Assembly: GCF_023913735.1 (NCBI RefSeq)
Contig: NZ_JAMXBH010000009.1
Span: 62,001 to 126,000, forward strand
Reading direction: 5' to 3'
From: Pseudarthrobacter raffinosi
Lineage (GTDB): Bacteria; Actinomycetota; Actinomycetes; Actinomycetales; Micrococcaceae
Length of the DNA stretch: 64,000 nt
Below are positions 43,798-52,436 of this stretch, piece after piece; position 1 is the stretch's first letter, and each line of letters opens with the position of its first letter. Under the pieces are notes generated by a model. It saw only the letters and a list, made by a program, of their open reading frames with translations. It was not told the origin of the DNA and did not search any database. Made by a program: the position numbers and the translations under genes.

Positions 43798-45422
43798 GAA
43801 ACCCTCCCCAGCTGCTCGCGTACGACCTGTGCCAGCCGCTGTGACTCTTCGAACTGCTCGAACAGCTCCTTTGACAGCCGGGCGATCTTCTCCTCAATCG
43901 GCTCACCGTCGTCCTCAACATCGGCAGCACCGACGTACCGCCCAGGCGTCAGCGCGTAGTCCGCTGCCTTGACCTCCGCGAGGCTGGCCGAATAGCAGAA
44001 GCCAGCCTCGTCGTCGTACGTCAATCCTGACTCGACCGCCGAAGCCGTGCCGCGCCAGGCGTGGTACGTATTGGCGATCTTGGCGATGTCTTCATCGGAC
44101 AGCGCGCGCTCGGCGCGGTCCACCATGTAGCCCAGGTTCCTCGCGTCGATGAACAGAACCTGCCCGGTCCGGTCCACAGAACCGCGCGGCCCGGCGGTCT
44201 TGTCCTTCGCGAAGAACCAGGTGCAGACCGGGATACCGGTGCTGCGGAAGAGCTGGGTGGGCAGCGCCACCATGCAGGAGACCAGATCGGCCTCCACCAG
44301 CTGGGCGCGGATCTCGCCCTCGCCGCCGGAGTTGGAGGACATGGAGCCGTTGGCCATGACCACGCCGGCGCTGCCGCCAGGTGCCAGCTTGGAGATGATG
44401 TGCTGGATCCAGGCGTAGTTGGCGTTGCCGGCCGGGGGCACGCCGTACTTCCAGCGCGGGTCGGACTCGGAGCGGGCCCAGTCCTTGATGTTGAACGGCG
44501 GGTTCGCCATGATGAAATCCGCGCCGTTGCTACCGCTCAACTCGGGGTGCTGGTCGCGGGCGAACGTATCGCCCCAGCGCGAGGCCAGGTTGGCGTTGAG
44601 CCCGTGGATGGCGAGGTTCATCTTGGCCATCCGCCAGGTGCGCTCGTTGAGCTCCTGGCCGTAGACCGAGATGTCCGAGCCCTCCATGTTGTGGGCCGCC
44701 AGGAACTTCTCGGCTTGGACAAACATGCCGCCCGAGCCGCAGCAGGGATCATAGACGCGGCCGCGGTGCGGTTCCAGCACCTCCACCAAAACCCGGACCA
44801 CACCGGCCGGCGTGTAGAACTCCCCGCCGCGCTTGCCCTCGGCCTTGGCGAACTTCTCCAGGAAGTACTCGTACACCTCGCCCAGCAGGTCGCGCGCCTT
44901 GCTGGCGCCCTGGCCGGTGAAACGGGCCGAGTTGAACAGGTCCAGCAGCTCGCCCAGGCGGCGCTGGTCCACGTTGTCCCGGTTGTAGATGCGGGGGAGC
45001 GTGGCCGCCAGGCTTTTGTTGTCGGCCATGATGAGCTCCATGGCTTCATCGATGAGCAGCCCGATGGACTTGGGCGCGGAGCCGTCCACCGCATCCAGGC
45101 CCTTGGCGTTCTCCGCCAGGTACGTCCAGCGCGCCCGAGGCGACACCCAGAACACGCCGCGGCCGGTGTACTCGTCCACGTCGTCAATCAGCTGGGCGAT
45201 CTGCTCTTCGTTGAGCCCGTCGGCCTCCAGCTCGGCCTGGATGATCCCGCGCCGCTCCTCGAACGCGTCCGACACGTATTTCAGGAACACCAGCCCCAGG
45301 ATCACGTCCTTGTACTGCGAGGCATCCATCGAACCGCGGAGCTTGTCCGCCGCCTTCCAGAGGGTGTCCTTCAGTTCCTTCATGGTGGACGGGGCGAGGT
45401 CCACCTTCAATTTCGGAGGCAT
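43794..45422 (-). CDS. hsdM: Type I restriction-modification methylase (HsdM)
   Basis: HsdM is the N6-adenine DNA methyltransferase of the system. The 542-residue protein has an N-terminal helical domain (MKELKDTLWKAADKLRGSMDASQYKDVILGLVFLKYVSD pattern), the SAM motif DPCCGSGGMF at about residue 224 and the catalytic FIMANPPFNI at about 306. Its start shares one base with the stop of the gene upstream (TAATG), and its stop overlaps hsdS (ATGA), so three genes are translationally chained. Confidence 0.95.
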   Translation of the reverse strand: MPPKLKVDLAPSTMKELKDTLWKAADKLRGSMDASQYKDVILGLVFLKYVSDAFEERRGIIQAELEADGLNEEQIAQLIDDVDEYTGRGVFWVSPRARWTYLAENAKGLDAVDGSAPKSIGLLIDEAMELIMADNKSLAATLPRIYNRDNVDQRRLGELLDLFNSARFTGQGASKARDLLGEVYEYFLEKFAKAEGKRGGEFYTPAGVVRVLVEVLEPHRGRVYDPCCGSGGMFVQAEKFLAAHNMEGSDISVYGQELNERTWRMAKMNLAIHGLNANLASRWGDTFARDQHPELSGSNGADFIMANPPFNIKDWARSESDPRWKYGVPPAGNANYAWIQHIISKLAPGGSAGVVMANGSMSSNSGGEGEIRAQLVEADLVSCMVALPTQLFRSTGIPVCTWFFAKDKTAGPRGSVDRTGQVLFIDARNLGYMVDRAERALSDEDIAKIANTYHAWRGTASAVESGLTYDDEAGFCYSASLAEVKAADYALTPGRYVGAADVEDDGEPIEEKIARLSKELFEQFEESQRLAQVVREQLGRVS

Positions 45423-47482
45423 TATGCGGTTCCTTCTGTTGGTGCGGCGATGGAGATGGGGTCTGTCAGGGTAAGGCTTCCGCCCGCTACGCCGTCCGTA
45501 ATCAGGGTAGCGAGTTCTTCCAGTCGGTTGAGCCGTTGACGGGCTTCAGCCTGCTCGTGTTGCAGCCTGGCCAACGAGTGGGAGAGGGGCTGACGCTGCA
45601 CTTCCGGGGCCCGGCGCAACCGCCAGTTCCGCCAGGACTTGTCTGCGGCGGGGCGGTTGCTGATGTCAGCGGCAACCACGACCGGCACCAGACCGCCGGG
45701 ATCACCGCCGTCGATTCTCAGTATCCGGGCGGGGAAGACCACGACGGCGCCGCCGTCCGCATCGACCAGCGCGGCGGGCCGCGGGCTGGTGCAGAAAACA
45801 ATGTCGCCTGGTTCGGTGAGGCGCCCGGCCGGGTATCTGGCCGCGAACTCGAGGAGCGTGATGAACCGTGGCTTGGCGTTGTTCAGATCCGTGAGTTCCT
45901 CACGGCCCAGGATCCGGATTCCCGCCTGCCGGTTGAGGTCAGTCGCCTCCACCCTGATGCCTTTGACGTACTTGAGGTTTCCTGCCGACAGGAGTTCCTG
46001 AACTGAAGCGGGCCGGAGTCCAGTGCCCGGTACGGCCGGCTGTACTCCGGGCAGTGCAGATGTTGACGCCCCAGTCGACAACAGGCGCACAAGTTCCTCG
46101 ACCCGGAGCGCAGACTCGGCGCCGCCCGCCGCCGTCGTACTTCTGACAGGCAGACCGCTCACGAGGGAACCCTTGCTGGCGAGCAGGACCCGGGTCTGCA
46201 CCAGCCGGGTGAACCTGAACGAGTGTGCGCGGATGGTGGCACGATCGCCCATGGAGGCGACGACGTCGCTGATCAGGTCCTGGCTGACATCCAGGGTGAG
46301 CGGAGTGGTGCTCAGGTCCGCCACGCTTGTCCAGCGCTCCGCAATCGGCACATCAGCGAAGGACGGTCCCAGTACCCAGAGGGCCTGCGGCTCCCGGGGC
46401 TTGGAACGAAGAAGCCCCGGCTGGAGGCGGACGATGGCACGAACTCTGCCCGAGCGCAACAGATCTGAGCGCAAGTTGCCGGCCTCTCCAGCGAGAGCGT
46501 CGCACAATACCCGGGCAGGCGCGATGACAACGGCTCGCTGACTGTCGTCCATTTGCAGGACGATGTTTTCAATGCTGTTCAGGATGCCAGTGGTGTCCAA
46601 AGCTGGATTGCCCGGGGCGGGGTATTGGGCCACGTGCACCGCAGGGCCGCTGACCGCGAAGGCTCCCTTGGCGTCGATCTTCACGGGGCTGCTGTCCGTG
46701 CCATGCACTGCCAGACGACGGCGGGCCAGTCGCGACGCTCTGCCATGGTGGTCGGCTGCCAGGAGAGTGATGGGCCGCGACTCTCCGACTTGCTCGACGA
46801 TGCTCAGCATCACGTCGCTCCCGCCGGGCGTCGAGTCGACGAATAACAGCCTGCTGTCCAGGGTGGATGCCAGTTCCATGGCAGTTGCGCCCACGAGCTT
46901 CAGTGCCTCTTCCGTCAGCGCGGTGTCTGATTGCTCTCGCAGCCCCTCCTTGAACCGGTGGGCGAGCAGTTTTTCAAAGGCCGCCGGCGCGCTGAACGCA
47001 CTGTCCGCCAACCGGTCGGCGAAGCCAGCCAATCCTGAGAGCGCCGAGCCGAGCGCCTCGAGTTCGGAGTATAAGAACACATCGTCAGGGTCCGCTTCAT
47101 CTGCGGCATCCAACAGTTCGGCTGCAGAACTTTGTGCCAGAGCCTGTCCCGTGATGACCTTCAGGGCGAGGAGCGCGGTCAGACCATCGAACGTCTGCCG
47201 ACTGTCCCGTTGCATTTCGCCAAGCGGTGCAGCAAGTCTCGCAAAGACCGCAACGTCGTTCCGAGCCTCCGGGTTGTTGCCCCGGCCGGTGGCCTGGAGC
47301 CAAGCGGTGATGTGGTCTGCGTCGAACAGCTCCACGCCGTTGGTTTGCGCAGTGGATGCCGGGAATGGCAGTGGGCCTCCGCTGCTGCGCTTGCGCCACA
47401 TGGAAACGACGGGGCGCTGAACCTGGGCAAGCGAGGCGACATCGGAGAGCGTCATACGCAATGTTTCCGTGAATGTCTCCAT
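45422..47482 (-). CDS. HTH protein with degenerate HsdM-like and HsdS-like parts
   Basis: A 686-residue protein. Residues about 10-65 form a helix-turn-helix (TLSDVASLAQVQRPVVSMWRKR then ELFDADHITAWLQATGRG), like MerR or excisionase heads. About 120-420 follows the layout of an HsdM methylase, but the SAM motif reads VDSTPGGSDVML and the NPPF position reads APGNPALD, so catalysis looks lost. LRSGRVRAIVRLQPGLL matches the usual segment after it. About 535-670 resembles an HsdS recognition domain and its helix (RYPAGRLTEPGDIVFCTSPRPAAL, ending RLNRLEELATLITDG). AAGGGGG precedes the ATG at 47482; the longer frame to 47536 lacks a ribosome site. It leads the restriction operon and is probably its regulator or a specificity modulator. 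Confidence 0.75.
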   Translation of the reverse strand: METFTETLRMTLSDVASLAQVQRPVVSMWRKRSSGGPLPFPASTAQTNGVELFDADHITAWLQATGRGNNPEARNDVAVFARLAAPLGEMQRDSRQTFDGLTALLALKVITGQALAQSSAAELLDAADEADPDDVFLYSELEALGSALSGLAGFADRLADSAFSAPAAFEKLLAHRFKEGLREQSDTALTEEALKLVGATAMELASTLDSRLLFVDSTPGGSDVMLSIVEQVGESRPITLLAADHHGRASRLARRRLAVHGTDSSPVKIDAKGAFAVSGPAVHVAQYPAPGNPALDTTGILNSIENIVLQMDDSQRAVVIAPARVLCDALAGEAGNLRSDLLRSGRVRAIVRLQPGLLRSKPREPQALWVLGPSFADVPIAERWTSVADLSTTPLTLDVSQDLISDVVASMGDRATIRAHSFRFTRLVQTRVLLASKGSLVSGLPVRSTTAAGGAESALRVEELVRLLSTGASTSALPGVQPAVPGTGLRPASVQELLSAGNLKYVKGIRVEATDLNRQAGIRILGREELTDLNNAKPRFITLLEFAARYPAGRLTEPGDIVFCTSPRPAALVDADGGAVVVFPARILRIDGGDPGGLVPVVVAADISNRPAADKSWRNWRLRRAPEVQRQPLSHSLARLQHEQAEARQRLNRLEELATLITDGVAGGSLTLTDPISIAAPTEGTA

Positions 47483-47548
47483 GGCTGCCCCCTTCAGTCG
47501 TGATCGTCCCATCAGCTTAGTGGCGGCGACAGACATTCTAAGGTTTCA

Positions 47549-47570
47549 ACTGATAACCCGGGTTATCAGT
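47549..47570. promoter_or_regulatory. 22-bp perfect palindrome upstream of restriction operon
   Basis: The perfect palindrome centred on TAACCCGGGTTA (arms of 11 bp, no spacer) is 67 bp before the ATG of the HTH-fusion gene and 153 bp before the divergent gene at 47723. Size and position fit an operator for a dimeric HTH protein, most simply autoregulation by the HTH-fusion protein. Confidence 0.6.
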
Positions 47571-47722
47571 CCGATTATGCGAGAGTTCACAGATTCGATC
47601 GTAGGTTCATTCTGCAGCCACGAAGCAATCTTCCGGAGCTGCGACGGCGGCGGGGAACCGCGTATTGGGGGATCAGTATCCCGCCGCCGTTTAGCGGTCA
47701 TCCACAAACAGAGGAAGAGAAC

Positions 47723-48385
47723 ATGTTGAACACAGACGACGCCGGCACGCCGGTGCCAGACAGTCCGGAATTCTCGGAGCCGGAGGCTCAGCCGGCAGCT
47801 GCGGCGCCGAAACGCAGCCGGAAGAAGCACATCCTTCAGGCGACAGCCGCCGTCGTACTTCTCGCCGGTGGGGTGGCCTTCGGAACCATACTTCCCGACC
47901 CGAAGGCCAGCGATGCCTACGCGGCGCTGGCGGACGAGAAGGCAACGGTCGAGATTGAGCGCGACGCCGCGCTGTCCAGTTACGCGTCCGTGAAGGGCAA
48001 GTACGACAGCCTGCAGGGCGGCATCACAGACCGGGAATCCAAGGTTTCCGCACGGGAAACCGAAGTGGGCAAGGTCGACGCTGCAGTCAAGACTGCCGAA
48101 GCCGCCGTGAAAGCCCGCGAAGAGGCTGTCACTGGAGCGGAAAAGACGAAAGCGGCCAACACCATTGGCGACGGCACCTGGTCGGTGGGCACGGACATCG
48201 AGCCCGGAACCTACCGCGCCGCCGCGGCAGTGGGATCCACCTGTTACTGGGGGATATACCGCAGCGGCAGCAACGGCGGCGACATCATCGAAAACGACAT
48301 CCCCGGCGGTGGCCGACCAGTGGTCACGCTCTCTCCGGGTCAGGACTTCAACTCAACCCGCTGCGGCAAATGGGAAAAGCAATAG
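47723..48385 (+). CDS. Membrane-anchored coiled-coil protein
   Basis: A 220-residue protein. A Pro/Ala-rich cytoplasmic start is followed by one helix (HILQATAAVVLLAGGVAFGTI, about 40-60), then a coiled coil (about 70-145, ADEKATVEIERDAALSS to VKAREEAVTGAEKTK). A C-terminal small beta domain with two cysteines (GTWSVGTDIEPGTYRA, CYWGIYR, RCGKW) completes it. That last domain recurs in actinobacterial surface proteins. GAGGAAGAG precedes the ATG. Probably surface-exposed; function unknown. Confidence 0.8.
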   Translation: MLNTDDAGTPVPDSPEFSEPEAQPAAAAPKRSRKKHILQATAAVVLLAGGVAFGTILPDPKASDAYAALADEKATVEIERDAALSSYASVKGKYDSLQGGITDRESKVSARETEVGKVDAAVKTAEAAVKAREEAVTGAEKTKAANTIGDGTWSVGTDIEPGTYRAAAAVGSTCYWGIYRSGSNGGDIIENDIPGGGRPVVTLSPGQDFNSTRCGKWEKQ

Positions 48386-48429
48386 CACCCGCAGCATCAC
48401 CAATCGCACCCTTGAAAGGCACCACCACC

Positions 48430-49086
48430 ATGTCTCACCAGAACTTTGATTCAGTCCCGTCCATGCCGGTTGCTACGGCAACAGTCAAGCGCCCGTTCTA
48501 CAAGAAGAAGCGCTTTGTGATTCCGGCTGGCGTCCTGCTGCTCGGAATCGTCATGGGCTCCTGCTCCAGCGGCAGTAAGCCTGTGGCGGACACCAGCCCC
48601 ATCGCTTCGGCGGCTGCCTCCGCGGCTCCCTCCGAGGCTGCGGCGCAGCCGGCGGCAGCACCGCCGTCGGCCGCCCCGGCACCGGCGGCTCCCACGGGAC
48701 CGGCGGTGGGGACACCCTTCCCCGTGAAAATGCGCAACGGCGACGTCGCCAGGATTACGATCGTCTCCGCTGTGCGGACTGACGCGGTGACCACCACGGC
48801 CTTTGCGTCGCCGCCGAAGAACGGAACCTACCTGCTCCTGGACGTGCTGTGGGAGACCGAGGCGGGGAAGACCAGCTCGAATCCCTTCTACTTCTCAGCC
48901 AAGGACGAAAGCGGCCGGAAGGCTGACCTCAGCATGTTTGCCGATAATCAGCTGGGTTCCGGTGACGTCCTGCCGGGGGACAAATCCCGCGGCTTCATCG
49001 CGTTCGACATGGCACCCGGGGCGGCAACAGTGATGATCTCCGACCCGCTGATGCAGGAAGCGGCGCGGATCCAGATCCCGGGGTAA
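48430..49086 (+). CDS. DUF4352-type surface protein (intact copy)
   Basis: A 218-residue protein with a basic stretch (RPFYKKKRF), one helix (FVIPAGVLLLGIVMGSC, ending in a cysteine like a lipobox), an Ala/Pro-rich linker and a C-terminal beta domain of DUF4352/immunoprotective type (VGTPFPVKMRNGDVARITI, YLLLDVLWETEAG, GFIAFDMAPGAATVMISDP). Function unknown; an extracellular folded domain on a linker. It is the complete version of two decayed copies at about 50546-51070 and 52515-52755. Start ATG follows GAAAGGC. Confidence 0.82.
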   Translation: MSHQNFDSVPSMPVATATVKRPFYKKKRFVIPAGVLLLGIVMGSCSSGSKPVADTSPIASAAASAAPSEAAAQPAAAPPSAAPAPAAPTGPAVGTPFPVKMRNGDVARITIVSAVRTDAVTTTAFASPPKNGTYLLLDVLWETEAGKTSSNPFYFSAKDESGRKADLSMFADNQLGSGDVLPGDKSRGFIAFDMAPGAATVMISDPLMQEAARIQIPG

Positions 49087-49153
49087 CCGGAACTTCAGCG
49101 GGACGCGGAGGGAGTCCTGTCGGCTACAGCCGGCAGGACTCCTTCAGCATGAA

Positions 49154-50368
49154 TCACGGGCGGCTTTCCTTCATCGCCGCTTCGAATGCCGGCAAGCTGC
49201 GTTCGATCATGTCCTCGTTGGCTGTCAGGGAGATCCGGAAGAAGCCTGGCGTCTCGAACAGCACGCCCGGCAACACGAAGACATCCCGGCTGGCAAGTGA
49301 GTTGGTGAACGCCTCATCGTCCGAAATGGGGGACGTGACATACAGGTAGAACGTGCCCTCCGGCCGCAGGACGCGGTACCCCATGCCGCCGAGCACATCG
49401 ACGAGACGGTCCCGGCGCCGCTGCAACTGGCCGACGTCGATGGTGAACTTCTCCAGTTCGGGAAGCGCATGCTGCAGCAGGGCGTTCGGATACACCCAGC
49501 CCATCGCGACCTGCAGGCCGGTGATAGCCGGCTCCATCTCATCCCGCTGCGGCATGGTGGGCGGCAACGCCAGGTAGCCGACGCGCTGGCCTGGGGAGAG
49601 ATGGGTCTTGCCGTAGGAGTAGGCCAGGAGCGTGTGCGGGTAGAACTCCACAGGGCTGTGGAATCGCGAGCCGTCGAACACGATCCGGTTGTAGGCTTCG
49701 TCCGAGATGAGGAAGATCCGCCGTCCAATCCTCGCCGAGGCCGCCTCCATCAATTCGGCCAGCCGGACCAGCAATTCGGGGGGATAAATCCGCCCCGTGG
49801 GATTGTTGGGCGAGTTGACGATCACTACCCGGGTGCGTTCCGTGATGGCTGCCTCGATCGCGTCGAGGTCCAGGTCGAACGTGGTTGTGTTGATTTTCAC
49901 CTTCACCGGTACGAGCCCGGCTTCAAGGATCAGCGGCTCGTATAGGAACCAGGGCGGCAGGCTGTAAATGATCTCGTCGCCGGGATCGGCGACGGTCTTC
50001 AGGGCAAGGGCGATGGCGGCGAAGCCACCGGTGGTGAGGTAAATATCCTCCGTCCGGAAGGGCACATCCAGCAGCCTGTGAAGGGATTGAGCGGCCGCTT
50101 CCCGGGCGGCCTCGCCGTTGGTCTGGTAGGCGAACCACTGATCATTCTGAGGAGTCAGCGCGTCCCGAAGCGTATTGACGTAGCGGTCAGCCGGCATCTG
50201 GTGCGGGTTGCCGAAGGTGAAGTCGCAGCCCGGCACCTGCCCGTGCCCGCGGGCACTGTACTCCCGGATGTAGGCGTTAACCCGTTGAAGGGATGGGATC
50301 GACGCCAGCCGTGCAGCGCGATCAGATACCGCCGACGTTGTCTGGGATGTGGCTGTCGGATCGTTCAT
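49154..50368 (-). CDS. PLP-dependent class I/II aminotransferase
   Basis: A 404-residue fold-type I aminotransferase. It shows NGEAAREAAAQSL, the cofactor-binding LTTGGFAAIALALKTVADPGDEI, VNSPNNPTGRIYPPE, ISDEAYNRIVFDG and the PLP lysine in YSYGKTHLSPGQRVGYL. Substrate unknown. The ATG at 50368 is preceded by CAGGAGC. It is bracketed by two same-direction copies of the DUF4352 gene (intact on the left, decayed on the right), so recombination between them could remove it. Confidence 0.9.
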   Translation of the reverse strand: MNDPTATSQTTSAVSDRAARLASIPSLQRVNAYIREYSARGHGQVPGCDFTFGNPHQMPADRYVNTLRDALTPQNDQWFAYQTNGEAAREAAAQSLHRLLDVPFRTEDIYLTTGGFAAIALALKTVADPGDEIIYSLPPWFLYEPLILEAGLVPVKVKINTTTFDLDLDAIEAAITERTRVVIVNSPNNPTGRIYPPELLVRLAELMEAASARIGRRIFLISDEAYNRIVFDGSRFHSPVEFYPHTLLAYSYGKTHLSPGQRVGYLALPPTMPQRDEMEPAITGLQVAMGWVYPNALLQHALPELEKFTIDVGQLQRRRDRLVDVLGGMGYRVLRPEGTFYLYVTSPISDDEAFTNSLASRDVFVLPGVLFETPGFFRISLTANEDMIERSLPAFEAAMKESRP

Positions 50369-50497
50369 GTCAGTGCTCCTGTGTAGGGCAGCCCGGTGGG
50401 GCGGCAGTCGGATGGGCGGCGCGCTGCCGAGCCAGCGGAGGCTGTTGTTAGAGCCATTGTTGACTCGACGATGCGTTGGAGTAAAGGGGCATTGCGT

Positions 50498-50525
50498 CAA
50501 TTGTGCAAGCGGCACTTGCCCAATT
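50498..50525. repeat. TTGCA-family hairpin beside decayed copy 1
   Basis: CAATTGTGCAAG, loop CGGCA, then CTTGCCCAATT; one mismatch in the stem. An outer GGGG/CCCC pairing (from 50486 and 50533) could extend it. The core matches hairpins at 42502-42532 and 52469-52496. Confidence 0.7.
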
Positions 50526-50545
50526 TGGCACTTCCCCTATTCATA

Positions 50546-51070
50546 GCGTTGCAAGGCCTGCTCGGCATGGTCATGGGCGCATGCTTCTGCGGCAGCAAGC
50601 CGTGGCGGATTCCAGCCTCATCACTTATGCCGCCGCGTCCGCGGCGCACCGGCGACAGCTCCAGCACCTGCCGCTCTGGCAAGACCGACAGTGGGGACAC
50701 CTTTCACCATGAAAATGCGCAACGGCGACGTTGCCAGAATCACGATCGTCTCCGCTGTGCGGACGGACACGGTGACCGCGACTGCGTTTGCGTCGCCGCC
50801 GAAGAACGGAACCTACCTGCTTCTGGACGTGCTGTGGGAGACCGAGGCGGGGAAAACCAGCTCGAATCCCTTCTACTCCTCAGCCAAGGATGAAAGCGGC
50901 CGCAAAGCTGACCTCAGCATGTTTGCCGATAACCAGCTGGGCTCCGTGAAGTCCTGCCGGGTGAGAAGTCCCGTGGGTTTATCGCGTTCGACATAGCACC
51001 CGGGGCGGCGACCGTGATGATCTCCGACCCGCTGATGCAGGAAGCGGCGCGGATCCAGATCCCGGGGTAA
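50546..51070 (+). pseudogene. Decayed DUF4352 gene, copy 1
   Basis: From about 50546 the sequence follows the intact gene at 48430 (GCGTTGC.., CTGCTCGGCATGGTCATGGG, then the beta domain) to an identical last 60 bases and stop. It lacks the first 100 or so bases of coding sequence, has a deletion in the Ala/Pro linker, and has a missing base near 50945 that shifts the frame and creates an early stop. The piece from ATG 50709 could still make a truncated domain but probably does nothing. Confidence 0.85.
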
Positions 51071-51107
51071 CGGCGGCTGGTAAGGCGTGCAGTGTATGCC
51101 TAACAGA

Positions 51108-51136
51108 ATGCCCTGCACCCGCTTGGTGCAGGGCAT
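51108..51136. terminator. Hairpin after decayed DUF4352 copy
   Basis: A perfect 12-bp stem ATGCCCTGCACC/GGTGCAGGGCAT with loop CGCTT and no T-run, between the pseudogene and the EEP fragment. Confidence 0.6.
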
Positions 51137-51153
51137 CCTGGCACACCGTTTCG

Positions 51154-51765
51154 TTGAGGGCGCTGACGTCAACCGCACTTCAAGAAGTCGCCAAGAAAGA
51201 CATCTCCGAAGCCGAACACCCCTTTGCAGCGTGGACCGGCAGTAACCTAAACAAAGGTCTTGGAGTCATTGGATTTGCCGACGCCCGCTACAAAATTACA
51301 GAAACCGCGGACCCAAATCTGCCCTGGCACCTCCCCTTTTCGATAGACGAACTCAACATTCTCGCCCTTTGGGCGCATCAGCTGAATCGTGAGTTGAGGT
51401 ATGTTCGCGTGACCCATCAGATAGTCGAGCGTCACGCTGGCTTCCTGGCAACCGATAGGGCACTGCTGATGGGGGACTTCAACAGCAACACGGTCTGGGA
51501 CAGGGAGCATCCTGGAAGAAACCACAGCATGCTGGTAGACAAGCTTGCCGGGCTCGGGCTCAGCAGCGTGTACCACCGCCACGAGGTTGCGGACCATGGT
51601 GCGGAAACGGCCAAGACGTATTATCACCAGTGGAACGAGCGATTTGGGCATCATATCGACTACGCGTTCCTGAGCGACGGAACCGCAGCCAATCTGCGAA
51701 TAGGGGATGCTGACGCCTGGTTGGCACATAGCGACCACATGCCGCTGATCCTCGATATCGGATAA
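51154..51765 (+). pseudogene. EEP-family nuclease/phosphatase, N-terminally truncated
   Basis: The 203-residue frame carries the later part of an endonuclease/exonuclease/phosphatase domain: the ALQEV metal-binding glutamate near its start, LLMGDFNSN, HHIDYAFLSD and AHSDHMPLILDI at the end. The first strand with the NxN motif, normally 25-40 residues before QEV, is missing, and the frame opens only with a TTG without a clear ribosome site. It looks like a 5'-deleted gene rather than an active enzyme. Confidence 0.65.
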
Positions 51766-51781
51766 GTCAATGATGCCTGTC

Positions 51782-51816
51782 ATGTACACTCGAGGCGCTT
51801 AGATGTACATTTGAGG
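51782..51816 (+). promoter_or_regulatory. Direct-repeat operator/promoter of toxin-antitoxin pair
   Basis: ATGTACACTCGAGG (51782) and ATGTACATTTGAGG (51803) are spaced exactly 21 bp, two helical turns. TGTACA and TACATT inside them, 17 bp apart, could be -35 and -10; transcription would then begin at about the ATG (51818), giving a leaderless message. Antitoxin binding there would close the promoter. Confidence 0.5.
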
Positions 51817-51817
51817 A

Positions 51818-52066
51818 ATGTCAACCATCAACATCACTGACGCGCGTTCCCATCTACCGGAACTCCTCCGTGTGGCTGAATCCGAGCCGGTATTCATTGA
51901 GAGCAGGGGGCGTCGGGCAGCCGTTCTTGTGTCCCCGGAGCGCTATGAGCAGATGTTGGATGCCCTTGAAGAGGTCGAAGATATCGCAGCGTTCGACGCG
52001 GCCATGGCCGAAGAGGGCGAAAATATCCCCTGGGCCCAAGTGAAAGTCGATCTTGGCTGGGCATGA
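51818..52066 (+). CDS. Phd/YefM-family antitoxin
   Basis: An 82-residue antitoxin with the Phd/YefM N-terminal DNA-binding fold (STINITDARSHLPELLRVAESEPVFIESRGRRAAVLVSPERYEQML) and an acidic C-terminal tail that wraps the toxin. It is followed by the toxin with a 4-bp ATGA overlap, the usual antitoxin-first order. It probably represses its own promoter through the repeats just upstream. Confidence 0.9.
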   Translation: MSTINITDARSHLPELLRVAESEPVFIESRGRRAAVLVSPERYEQMLDALEEVEDIAAFDAAMAEEGENIPWAQVKVDLGWA

Positions 52067-52323
52067 CCAGCTATCGGATTGAGCTAAGTCCTGCGGCCCT
52101 TCGGGCCCTCAGACAGATCCATCCGAACGAGCGCGATCGTATTCACGGCGCCATCGCACTCCTAGGCTCCGATCCGCGGCCGCCCAAGGCCATTGCCTTG
52201 CGTGGCCGTCCGGGATTTCGGGTCGCTGTTGGCGATTATCGGATCATCTATACGGTCCAGGACGATGTTCTGCTGGTGGTTGTTATCACCCTTGGTCATC
52301 GGCGCGATGTCTACGGCAAGTAG
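52063..52323 (+). CDS. RelE/ParE-family toxin
   Basis: An 86-residue RelE/ParE-fold toxin: YRIELSPAALRALRQIHPNERDRIHGAI, the GRPGFRVAVGDYRIIYTVQDDVLLVVVITLGHRRDVY strand region written here as its two ends. RelE types cleave mRNA at the ribosome and ParE types block gyrase; the GDYRIIY and HRRDVY residues are common to both, with the RelE type favoured by the Phd/YefM partner. Confidence 0.9.
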   Translation: MTSYRIELSPAALRALRQIHPNERDRIHGAIALLGSDPRPPKAIALRGRPGFRVAVGDYRIIYTVQDDVLLVVVITLGHRRDVYGK

Positions 52324-52436
52324 GCTCTCGAGCTCAAGCTCATCATGACTGCCCGACATGGCGATGAAATCGACGACGGAGCCCAGCCCTCCGCTCCTCG
52401 TCCGGTGCTTGTAACATTTGAAACGGACCCAGTCCA

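Noticed and set aside
44061..45539. 492-codon open frame opposite hsdM
   Set aside because: Antisense shadow of a clear HsdM gene.
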